The position numbers and the translations under genes are program-made. A stretch of DNA of 5,006 bases from Holosporaceae bacterium (lineage in GTDB: Bacteria; Pseudomonadota; Alphaproteobacteria; UBA3830). Below are positions 1 to 4,632 of the stretch, one piece after another. The stretch is from positions 1-5,006 of the forward strand of contig JAISCG010000035.1 of NCBI GenBank assembly GCA_031265715.1, given 5' to 3'. Below the pieces are notes generated by a model that was given only the letters and a program-made list of their open reading frames with translations, had not been told where the DNA came from and did no database searches. How positions within the stretch are numbered: position 1 is the stretch's first letter; every line of letters starts with the position of its first letter.

Positions 1-273
1 ATAAAATATGACAAGTGGGCTCCTGATATTCGGGAAAGATACATGATGGACGCGGAAGAGTTGTATCATCACTGGGATTGTCCCGCAACCAAAGCTTTGT
101 ATGAGGCTGAAGATAAGGGTAGAGCTGAGGGCATCGCCGTGGGTGAAGCCAGGGGTAGAGAAGAAAAAAGAGAAATGGTTCGCCAGCTTTTACGCAACAA
201 TGTTGACATGAATGTAATCGCAATTTCATCCGGCCTTTCCATTGAGGAGATTGAATCATTAAAAGCGCACTAG
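1..273 (+). CDS. Rpn family recombination-promoting nuclease / PD-(D/E)XK transposase-like protein, C-terminal end (5' partial)
   Basis: The frame is open from base 1, so the gene begins upstream of the window; the ATG at 43 is internal. The visible 90 residues are the C-terminal tail of the family: a charged helix with repeated Gly-Glu/Arg steps (EDKGRAEGIAVGEARGREEK), then a small helical module with LLRNNVDMNVIAISSGLS and IEEIESLK. The 'I..ISGLS.EEIE.L' ending is characteristic of Rpn/PDDEXK_2 'putative transposase' proteins, which are DNA endonucleases linked to RecA-independent recombination and often multicopy in repeat-rich genomes. The catalytic PD-(D/E)XK core would lie upstream and cannot be checked. 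The TAG at 271-273 overlaps by two bases the ancestral stop of the convergent recombinase remnant. The family call is from recognised sequence style, not a search; a different protein with the same kind of tail is possible. Confidence 0.8.
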   Translation: MKYDKWAPDIRERYMMDAEELYHHWDCPATKALYEAEDKGRAEGIAVGEARGREEKREMVRQLLRNNVDMNVIAISSGLSIEEIESLKAH

Positions 274-278
274 GCGCT
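264..278 (+). terminator. Small hairpin over the Rpn stop codon, possible weak terminator
   Basis: AGCGC (264-268) and GCGCT (274-278) form a perfect 5-bp stem around a 5-base loop that contains most of the TAG stop. It is followed by CTTAAAA, not a proper T-run, so it would be a weak intrinsic terminator at best. It lies between two converging reading frames. Confidence 0.22.
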
Positions 279-641
279 CTTAAAATTGAACCCCAGCATT
301 TTTTCCTATTCAATCCAAGAGACGGGGACCGATTTTTGCACTAAATCCCTGAGCAGTAAGTGTTTCGGATGATTCCCGCTGAGAATCGCTTCTTTGATTC
401 TCGGACTGAGCAGATTCAGTTTTAGAATCTGCTGAACGTGCCGCTTTGAGAGCTTATTTTTCAGGCAAAACATCATCAAATCTCCGTCGAATTGCTCATA
501 AATGAGCTTTTCCCAGAGGTATGCTTTTACGATTCCGTTGACAAGGGCTGCGTCGGGATCCGATTTTTCGGCCGAATAGGTATCACTTAAAATCTTCCCT
601 CGATACGATCCGCGTTTTACGTAGTTAAGTGGGATAGGGTT
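270..641 (-). pseudogene. Large serine recombinase (resolvase/invertase family), C-terminal remnant with in-frame amber stop
   Basis: Read on the minus strand from about 641, the frame gives NPIPLNYVKRGSYRGKIL, then DPDAALVNGIVKAYLWEKL, then KLSKRHVQQILKLNLLSPRI, KEAILSGNHPKHL and VPVSWIE. This follows the C-terminal part of zinc-ribbon serine recombinases, where a helix-turn-helix-like segment (SYVSRxLRLxxLAPxIxxAIL) is followed by a '[IL]P[LV]xWxEQ' ending. The first stop in frame is TAG at 306-308. Reading through it gives EKMLGFNFKSA and a TAG at 270-272, which restores the expected 'WxEQ..LLGF' end, so a CAG glutamine probably mutated to TAG. The catalytic serine domain and most of the protein are missing: homology stops near 641, next to the IS200-like left hairpin. 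The frame stays open to 785, but residues encoded from 642 to 785 belong to the antisense of the IS. The remnant is surely non-functional; the family call is from memory of the motif pattern. Confidence 0.72.
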
Positions 642-648
642 AACGCCC

Positions 649-662
649 TCGCCTTTAGGCGA
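649..662 (+). repeat. Hairpin, candidate left-end hairpin of the IS200-like element
   Basis: TCGCC (649-653) pairs with GGCGA (658-662) around a TTTA loop. It lies 23 bases upstream of the tnpA ATG and at the point where serine recombinase homology ends, which is where an IS200/IS605 left-end hairpin would sit. The sequence GGTTAAC at about 637-643 just to its left could contain the target tetra- or pentanucleotide, but this is a guess. Confidence 0.4.
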
Positions 663-685
663 ACACTTCAGTATAATATCAAGGT

Positions 686-934
686 ATGAGATATAGACAC
701 GGAGCCCACAGCACATATGATCTGAAATATCACATAGTATTCTGTACGAAATACAGGTACAGGATTCTAGCAGGGCATATAGCAACGAGAGTTATAGAAT
801 TAATAAGGGAAATATGTTCAGCTAATTATGTTGATATAGTAAGCGGGAATATAAGTCCTGATCATGTGCATATGCTAATATCAGCTCCTCCGAACCAATC
901 ATTATCCAAAATAGTTCAATCTCTTTTTGGGTAG
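686..934 (+). pseudogene. tnpA: IS200/IS605 family transposase TnpA (Y1 HUH transposase), truncated
   Basis: The 82-residue product starts MRYRHGAHSTYDLKYHIVFC and contains TKYRYRIL, a common N-terminal signature of Y1 transposases. Residues 59-65 (DHVHMLI) carry the HUH metal-binding motif, His60 and His62. The match continues through APPNQSLSKIVQSL and then breaks at Phe-Gly-stop, where the family has 'LKGxSSR'. Full-length TnpA is about 130-150 residues; the missing part holds the helix with the catalytic tyrosine, so the protein cannot cleave DNA. Shifting frame after 926 does not recover the missing part, so this is a deletion and not just a frameshift. AAGG at 681-684 lies only one base before the ATG, so no good ribosome binding site is visible; masked or weak translation is usual for this family. 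Confidence 0.85.
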
Positions 935-940
935 ATTCCC

Positions 941-954
941 CGCAGCTTGCTGCG
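941..954 (+). repeat. GC-rich hairpin after the tnpA remnant
   Basis: CGCAGC (941-946) and GCTGCG (949-954) form a perfect 6-bp inverted repeat with TT at the tip. The preceding bases are ATTCCC, giving a CCCCGCAGC start much like the hairpin at 995. It is followed by an A-rich run (959-972). It could be one of the IS end hairpins; as a terminator it lacks a T-run on the plus strand. Confidence 0.5.
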
Positions 955-994
955 CATATAAAAAAATAAAAAGTTTCACAGATCCACTAAATAC

Positions 995-1013
995 CCCGCT
1001 GCTCTGCAGCGGG
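995..1013 (+). repeat. Strong hairpin at the IS/NRPS junction, candidate IS right-end hairpin
   Basis: CCCGCTGC (995-1002) and GCAGCGGG (1006-1013) form a perfect 8-bp stem with a TCT loop. Adenylation-domain homology begins immediately downstream (about 1016-1022), so this is the likely right-end structure of the IS200-like element. It shares its CCCCGC(A/T)GC arm style with the hairpin at 941-954. A factor-independent terminator is less likely because no T-run follows. Confidence 0.5.
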
Positions 1014-1015
1014 CG

Positions 1016-1078
1016 TCATTTATTGAAGAAAACATAACCTACTCTGAACTCGACAGAAAATCATCGATACTTGCGTCT
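1016..1078 (+). pseudogene. In-frame upstream remnant of the adenylation domain (core A1)
   Basis: Read in the frame of the downstream NRPS gene, these codons give SFIEENITYSELDRKSSILA, which is adenylation core A1, normally 'LTYxELxxxxNxLA', joined without a break to the rest of the domain. It contains no ATG, GTG or TTG, so it cannot be started here by a normal initiation codon. It shows that the gene continued 5' before the IS junction at about 1015; roughly the first 20-30 residues of the A domain and everything before them are gone. Confidence 0.8.
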
Positions 1079-2662
1079 GTGATTCTTTCCAAAAGTAATG
1101 CACCAAGCGTTGCAATAAGAATGAACGCTGGCATTGATTTAATCGTCGCAATTCTTGCCGTGTTAAAAGCCGGAAAAATGTATATTCCGATTGATCCAAT
1201 AGTTCCGGATACAAGAGCAAAATACATTCTTTCCGATTCTGGAACAAAATGCATGGTTACAAATATCGATTGTGATTTTGAATGTGATGTGATCAATATC
1301 TCGGAAGTTGATTTTACGGCAGATACCGAGAACATAAATTGTTATCCGAAGCCTGACGATTACGCCTACATGATATATACAACCGGAACGACGGGGGATC
1401 CAAAGGGAACGAGAATTACTCATCACAATGTCGTTAGGTTGTTCAAAGCGACTGACGACGAGTTTAAATTCAATGGCGCAGATGTGTGGTGTCTGTTTCA
1501 CTCCTACGGATTCGACTTTTCCGTGTGGGAGATGTTTGGGGCGTTGTTGTTCGGAGGAAAATTGATAATTCCAACTCGGGAAGAAATTCTTTCTCCCCAA
1601 AAATTTTATGGATTTATCGAAAAAAACAAAGTCAGTGTTCTCAATCAAACTCCAAGCGCGTTGAGATCAGTTTTAAAGGAATGGCCTCGTAAATTACCTT
1701 CGCTCAGATACATAATTTCCGGCGGAGAAGCTCTTGAGCCAAGCGTAATTAAAGAATGGTCTGCTTCTCCTAACTTCAATTGCACAAAGCTCATAAATAT
1801 GTACGGAATAACAGAAACCACTGTTCATAATACCTACTATGAAGTTATCGGATCAGAAAAAAATAGCGTAATAGGCACTCCGCTGAAGGATCTCGACATA
1901 TATCTTATCGACGAAGGTGAAAAAGTCGTTTCCGATGGTTTGAAGGGAGAAATCATCGTTGCCGGAGATGGAGTTTCCTGCGGGTACTTTAATAAAGATA
2001 AAATTACCCGGAAAAAATTTGTAAGAATTCCATCGATAGATGAAAGACTGTTTTATCGATCCGGCGATTTGGCAATAAGAAACAACGTTGGTAATTTGGT
2101 TTATCTCGGTCGCATAGACAGACAGGTTCAACTTCGCGGATTTAGAATTGAATTGGCCGAAATAGAATTAAAGGCTTTCGAATTTTATCAAAAACAATGC
2201 GTTGCCATTATTGAAAATATTAGCAATGAAGATTGTTTATCATTGTATATAAAATCAGATAATTCCATGAACAAAAGCGATTTAAGATTGTTTTTGTCCA
2301 AAAATCTTCCGGGCTACATGATACCGAATTATATTTACTGCGTAGACGAGTTCCCGCTAAATATGAACGGCAAGATAAATATCGAAGCTCTAAAAAAATT
2401 AAAAACTGTCGAAACCGATACGATAGCGCTCCAACTTACTTCCGAAGAAAAAATTGTAAAAGAAGTGTGTGAAAAAATATTAGCATGCAATATATCAGAT
2501 ATTTCAAAAAACTTTTTTGAGTTGGGAGCCCATTCTTTCAGCATAATAAAAATAGCGAAAAAGCTTGAAGAGCATGGGTACAAAATCGATGTTTTGGATC
2601 TGTTTGTATATTCGAGTGTAAAAGATTTAGCTGCGTTTTTACGAACCAAAAAGGAAAATTGA
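1079..2662 (+). CDS. Nonribosomal peptide synthetase adenylation domain plus peptidyl carrier domain, predicted threonine-activating, 5'-truncated
   Basis: Residue numbers count from the first possible start, GTG at 1079. Adenylation cores: A2 LKAGKMYIPIDP (29-40), A3 YMIYTTGTTGDPKG (97-110), A4 FDFS (145-148), A5 NMYGITETT (240-248), A6 GEIIVAGDGVSCGY (290-303), A7 YRSGDL (326-331), A8 GRIDRQVQLRGFRIELAEIE (344-363), A9 LPGYMIP (410-416) and A10 NGKI with Lys432. A carrier domain follows at about 452-522; LGAHS places the phosphopantetheine serine at 486. Aligned by eye to GrsA, the pocket residues are D146 F147 W150 N189 I213 G215 M241 V249 H250 K432, the well-known threonine code DFWNIGMVHK; YGITETT is also usual in Thr domains. 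The domain would form threonyl-AMP and load it on the carrier. Core A1 (ITYSELD, 1034-1054) lies upstream in the same open frame, which runs back to 962 without ATG, GTG or TTG. No Shine-Dalgarno precedes the GTG, so the gene has lost its true start, and any condensation domain, at the IS junction. The ketosynthase gene follows after 2 bases. There are no internal stops or frameshifts. Confidence 0.93.
   Translation: MILSKSNAPSVAIRMNAGIDLIVAILAVLKAGKMYIPIDPIVPDTRAKYILSDSGTKCMVTNIDCDFECDVINISEVDFTADTENINCYPKPDDYAYMIYTTGTTGDPKGTRITHHNVVRLFKATDDEFKFNGADVWCLFHSYGFDFSVWEMFGALLFGGKLIIPTREEILSPQKFYGFIEKNKVSVLNQTPSALRSVLKEWPRKLPSLRYIISGGEALEPSVIKEWSASPNFNCTKLINMYGITETTVHNTYYEVIGSEKNSVIGTPLKDLDIYLIDEGEKVVSDGLKGEIIVAGDGVSCGYFNKDKITRKKFVRIPSIDERLFYRSGDLAIRNNVGNLVYLGRIDRQVQLRGFRIELAEIELKAFEFYQKQCVAIIENISNEDCLSLYIKSDNSMNKSDLRLFLSKNLPGYMIPNYIYCVDEFPLNMNGKINIEALKKLKTVETDTIALQLTSEEKIVKEVCEKILACNISDISKNFFELGAHSFSIIKIAKKLEEHGYKIDVLDLFVYSSVKDLAAFLRTKKEN
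2651..2655 (+). promoter_or_regulatory. Ribosome binding site that decides the ketosynthase start
   Basis: AAGGA at 2651-2655 lies 9 bases before the ATG at 2665 and inside the last codons of the NRPS gene. This favours ATG 2665 over the in-frame TTG at 2659, and with the NRPS stop at 2660-2662 it indicates translational coupling. Confidence 0.6.
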
Positions 2663-2664
2663 TA

Positions 2665-3351
2665 ATGGCTTTTGATATTGCTGTAGTCGGAATAGGATGT
2701 TCGTTTCCCGGAGCAAACTGCACTGAATCATTTTTGAATTTAATAAAATCAGATGAGTCGCATATTGTAGACGTATCCGCGCATGCCAGGAATGAAGGAA
2801 GTAGCTATATTCCGTTTAAAGGTGTTCTTCACGATGCATTTTTATTCGATGCGGAATTGTTCGGTTTTTCCAAAGGCGACGCTCAAATACTGGACCCGCA
2901 GCACAGGATTTTCTTTCAAACGGCATACAGAGCTCTTGAATCTGCTGGCTACGGCAATCCAAAATCAATTGATAAAAAAGTGGGAGTTTATGCTTCCAGT
3001 GGATTTTCCGGATATCTATTTCATCATCTTTCAAATAGTGAAGAAGTCAGGGCAAAGTACGACGACCTATATATTCAATTGTTAAACGATAAAGATTTTA
3101 TGGCGACGAGATTTTCGTATTTGATGAATTTCAACGGGCTGTCCATAAGCGTTCAATGCGGGTGTTCAAGTTCTTTGGTCGGTGTTCACTTGGCGGCGCA
3201 ATCTCTTTTGCTTCAGGAATGCGATGTCGCAGTGGTCGGCGGTTCTTCAATATCGTATCCAATTTACGCCGGATATACATACAGCGAAGATTCAATCGCA
3301 TCAAGAGATGGAAAAATATCTTACCACCCGTCGGTTTTTTCTTTCACCTGA
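2665..3351 (+). pseudogene. Polyketide synthase beta-ketoacyl synthase (KS) domain, N-terminal half, 3'-truncated
   Basis: Numbered from ATG 2665. The protein opens with AFDIAVVGIGCSFPGA (2-17), the standard type I KS start, then ILDPQHRIFFQTAYRALESA (75-94) and the nucleophile motif VQCGCSSSLVGVHLAAQSL (163-181) with the active-site Cys at 167. The usual 'VDTACSSSL' reads VQCGCSSSL, a permitted variation around the cysteine. After YTYSEDSIASRDGKI the match stops, where a normal KS continues 'cRpFDxxAdG' for another ~200 residues. The two catalytic histidines (HGTGT and NxGH motifs) are therefore missing and the domain cannot condense. The last ten codons and the TGA at 3349-3351 are supplied by the inverted repeat beginning at 3319. 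A KS on a separate polypeptide directly after a threonine-loading A-PCP would have extended the aminoacyl thioester with a malonyl-type unit; no AT, ACP or thioesterase is visible. Confidence 0.9.
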
Positions 3352-3454
3352 GATTTCAGTCGAATATTGTTATTTTATTAACTTCCCCGACGTGAGGTCA
3401 CTTTCCACCAAGTACCATGCTACCGGAAAAGTGTCAAAAAATGGTTAATTTTGG
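3319..3454 (+). repeat. Repeat unit 1, left arm of the inverted repeat
   Basis: It begins TCTTACCACCCGTCGG and ends GGTTAATTTTGG. It pairs with 3599-3734 over 136 positions with 8 substitutions by hand alignment: three at 3360-3362 and single ones in the GACGTGAGGTCAC and CCAAGTACC stretches and the nearby C-run. The mismatches avoid the outer 41 bases and the inner ~35 bases. Confidence 0.9.
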
Positions 3455-3587
3455 CTCACCACCCGACCAATCCCTCTCTACCTTAAAATTTCAGCAAAAT
3501 ATTGTTATTTTATTAACTTCCCCGGCGCGAGGTCGCTTTCCACCAGGTACCACATTATACAGAAAAGGTAAAAAATTCGCTAATTTT
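3455..3587 (+). repeat. Repeat unit 2, diverged direct copy
   Basis: It abuts unit 1 directly and aligns to its first 133 bases without gaps, at 98 of 133 identities (about 74%) by hand count. The conserved centre includes AATATTGTTATTTTATTAAC. Over the core from CAAAATATTG to CCAGGTA it differs from unit 3 at only 2 positions but from unit 1 at 7, so its core is closer to the right arm than to its neighbour. Its outer parts are much more diverged than its core. Confidence 0.8.
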
Positions 3588-3598
3588 GAAAAAAATAT

Positions 3599-3734
3599 CC
3601 AAAATTAACCATTTTTTGACACTTTTCCGGTAGCATGATACCTGGTGGAAAGCGACCTCGCGTCGGGAAAGTTAATAAAATAACAATATTTTGCTGAAAT
3701 CTCAGGTGAAAGAAAAAACCGACGGGTGGTAAGA
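3599..3734 (-). repeat. Repeat unit 3, right arm of the inverted repeat
   Basis: It is the reverse complement of unit 1 at 128 of 136 positions. It runs from CCAAAATTAACC at 3599-3610 to GACGGGTGGTAAGA at 3721-3734. The GC-containing part carries GCGAGGTCGC, itself a short palindrome-like sequence, where unit 1 has substitutions. Confidence 0.9.
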
Positions 3735-3735
3735 A

Positions 3736-3764
3736 TTGCAATATTCAATTTAAAGTTGTACACT
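3736..3764 (+). promoter_or_regulatory. Possible sigma70-type promoter for the exported-protein gene pair
   Basis: TTGCAA (3736-3741) and TACACT (3759-3764) are separated by 17 bases, each matching the consensus at 4 of 6 positions. The site begins two bases after the repeat cluster ends and lies 29 bases before the GTG start at 3794. It is the best candidate between the repeat and the first gene, but a match of this quality can occur by chance. Confidence 0.35.
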
Positions 3765-3793
3765 CGCACCTGTAGTAAGTTGGTAGGTTGTTA

Positions 3794-4591
3794 GTGAAGA
3801 GGTTTTTGTTTTTTTTGTTGGGTTGCTTTGCGTTAGGGGGTAGTCTGGAAGTTCAGGGATTAGGGATAGTTGCTGCTTTCGTTGATGCTGGAACTGTCGC
3901 TTTAGGAGCCGTGGGGGCAGCTGGTTACGCCGTTAGGGATGATAGGGGTGATTTGGCCGTAATTAGTGCAAATATGGGGACGTTGAATCTTTTGACCCCA
4001 GTTTGTGGTCTTGTGGCTCCAGGGACTCCTGTGACAGTAGGTAATGTTAGTGCAGCGTTGCAAGTAATGTTGCAAGCAGTATTGCCGCCTGGTTCGTTAT
4101 TGGCTGCGCCATTGGCTGCGTCCCTAGCAGCTGTTCTTGGTGTGCACGATGGTAATCTTGGCGTAATTGCTAATAACGTAAATGATATTGGGCCACACTG
4201 GTCGGCCAGAAGTGACAATGAGCTAGCGCAGATGCAAGGTGATATAGGAAGGCTTGCGTGCTTTGGGGCGGGTGGTTTGGTTGATGTCGCTTTCGAATCT
4301 GTGGGAATAGCTGGTGTTGTGAGTGCAGCTGGCCTTGCTGGTGCTGCAGGAGGAGCTTTGGCTGCTTTAGTTCCTATATTTACCCCTCACGATAATTTGA
4401 TAGTTGTCCAAGTTGGATTGATAGGAGATCTTGTTAATCCTTTTGCGAAGGTAATGTCCGTTGGTCGTGTGTTGTTCCCCGCTGGAGCGAGTATATTGGC
4501 GATTTGTGGAAGCTTTGGGCATGGTAACGAAGTGTTCACCTTGGTATTTTCTTTTTTTGTATTCATGCTGGAATTTTTGTTGTTGTGTTAG
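3794..4591 (+). CDS. Exported or membrane-associated Ala/Gly/Val-rich protein of unknown function
   Basis: I chose GTG at 3794 because TGGTAGG (3781-3787) is spaced like a ribosome binding site before it and because the product then starts as a signal peptide: M-K-R, then FLFFLLGCFALGG. TTG at 3788 would add two residues. The 265-residue protein is not recognised. LLGC could be read as a lipobox, but the hydrophobic stretch before that Cys is very short. The mature part alternates Ala/Gly-rich hydrophobic stretches with polar Asp/Asn motifs at residues 49-64 (DDRGDLAVISANMGTL), 118-132 (HDGNLGVIANNVNDI) and 199-213 (HDNLIVVQVGLIGDLV), which look like a degenerate threefold repeat of 70-80 residues. 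The C-terminus ends in a strongly hydrophobic segment (LVFSFFVFMLEFLLLC) that could anchor in membrane. Codon use is G- and T-rich, unlike the NRPS/KS genes. Another exported-type gene follows after 41 bases. Membrane or periplasmic location is inferred; no enzymatic motif is visible. Confidence 0.75.
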   Translation: MKRFLFFLLGCFALGGSLEVQGLGIVAAFVDAGTVALGAVGAAGYAVRDDRGDLAVISANMGTLNLLTPVCGLVAPGTPVTVGNVSAALQVMLQAVLPPGSLLAAPLAASLAAVLGVHDGNLGVIANNVNDIGPHWSARSDNELAQMQGDIGRLACFGAGGLVDVAFESVGIAGVVSAAGLAGAAGGALAALVPIFTPHDNLIVVQVGLIGDLVNPFAKVMSVGRVLFPAGASILAICGSFGHGNEVFTLVFSFFVFMLEFLLLC

Positions 4592-4617
4592 CGGTGATTT
4601 TGTGGTAAGAAGGATGG

Positions 4618-4623
4618 GAAGGA
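4618..4623 (+). promoter_or_regulatory. Ribosome binding site of the second exported-protein gene
   Basis: GAAGGA at 4618-4623 lies 9 bases before the ATG at 4633, inside a purine-rich run (4607-4623). It is the strongest Shine-Dalgarno match in the window and supports a start that would otherwise be missed, because this frame has no stop before the window ends. Confidence 0.6.
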
Positions 4624-4632
4624 TGGTGTTGA

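Larger units (their letters stand above)
645..1015 (+). mobile_element. IS200/IS605-type insertion sequence remnant
   Basis: A short hairpin (649-662) lies 23 bases before a truncated Y1 transposase gene (686-934), and two GC-rich hairpins lie after it (941-954 and 995-1013). Elements of this family have no terminal inverted repeats; they carry subterminal hairpins recognised by TnpA as single-stranded DNA. The arrangement fits, but at about 370 bp it is far shorter than a typical ~700-bp IS200, because the second half of tnpA is missing. The left flank is a serine recombinase and the right flank is an NRPS adenylation domain, so the remnant marks a rearrangement point and not a simple insertion. 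Exact ends are inferred from where flanking homology stops and may be wrong by 10-20 bases. Confidence 0.55.
3319..3734. mobile_element. 416-bp repeat cluster with long terminal inverted arms (MITE-like, non-coding)
   Basis: The block is built of three related ~135-bp units: unit 1 forward (3319-3454), unit 2 forward and diverged (3455-3587), an 11-base spacer, and unit 3 inverted (3599-3734). Units 1 and 3 form a 136-bp inverted repeat with 8 mismatches and no gaps, and the outermost 41 bases are identical. No convincing protein is encoded; short frames inside it follow the repeat. Its left edge cuts the ketosynthase gene. No target-site duplication is obvious (left flank GAAAAATA, right flank ATTGCAA), and ketosynthase sequence does not resume on the right, so it is not a clean insertion. 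Transcribed, it could fold into a very long hairpin. It may be a MITE-like element or an assembly of a species-specific interspersed repeat; I do not recognise the family. Confidence 0.75.

Noticed and set aside
306..308. Amber suppression or recoding (for example pyrrolysine) at the recombinase TAG
   Set aside because: The gene is already a fragment without its catalytic domain, so a simple nonsense mutation in a dead gene is the plainest explanation.
642..785. 5' extension of the minus-strand recombinase frame up to ATG at 785
   Set aside because: These residues are the antisense of the IS200-like left end and tnpA; they do not resemble a recombinase, so the remnant is taken to end near 641.
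1039..1335. Minus-strand open frames opposite the adenylation domain, 98 residues here and a 161-residue one at 1163-1648
   Set aside because: They are shadows of a strongly supported NRPS domain on the plus strand and show no recognisable motifs.
3417..3608. 63-residue open frame inside the repeat cluster
   Set aside because: It is formed by repeat units 1 and 2, has a composition dictated by the repeat and no protein-like features; an overlapping frame at 3182-3448 is rejected for the same reason.
3319..3734. CRISPR array
   Set aside because: The repeats are ~135 bp, one is inverted, and there are no regular spacers.
3820..3829. Lipoprotein lipobox LLGC in the first exported protein
   Set aside because: The Cys lies only about nine residues from the start and the -2 position is Leu; a standard signal peptide fits better, though a lipoprotein cannot be excluded.
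3925..4218. Minus-strand 97-residue frame opposite the exported protein gene
   Set aside because: The plus strand has a signal peptide, ribosome binding site and matching composition; the minus frame is low-complexity shadow.
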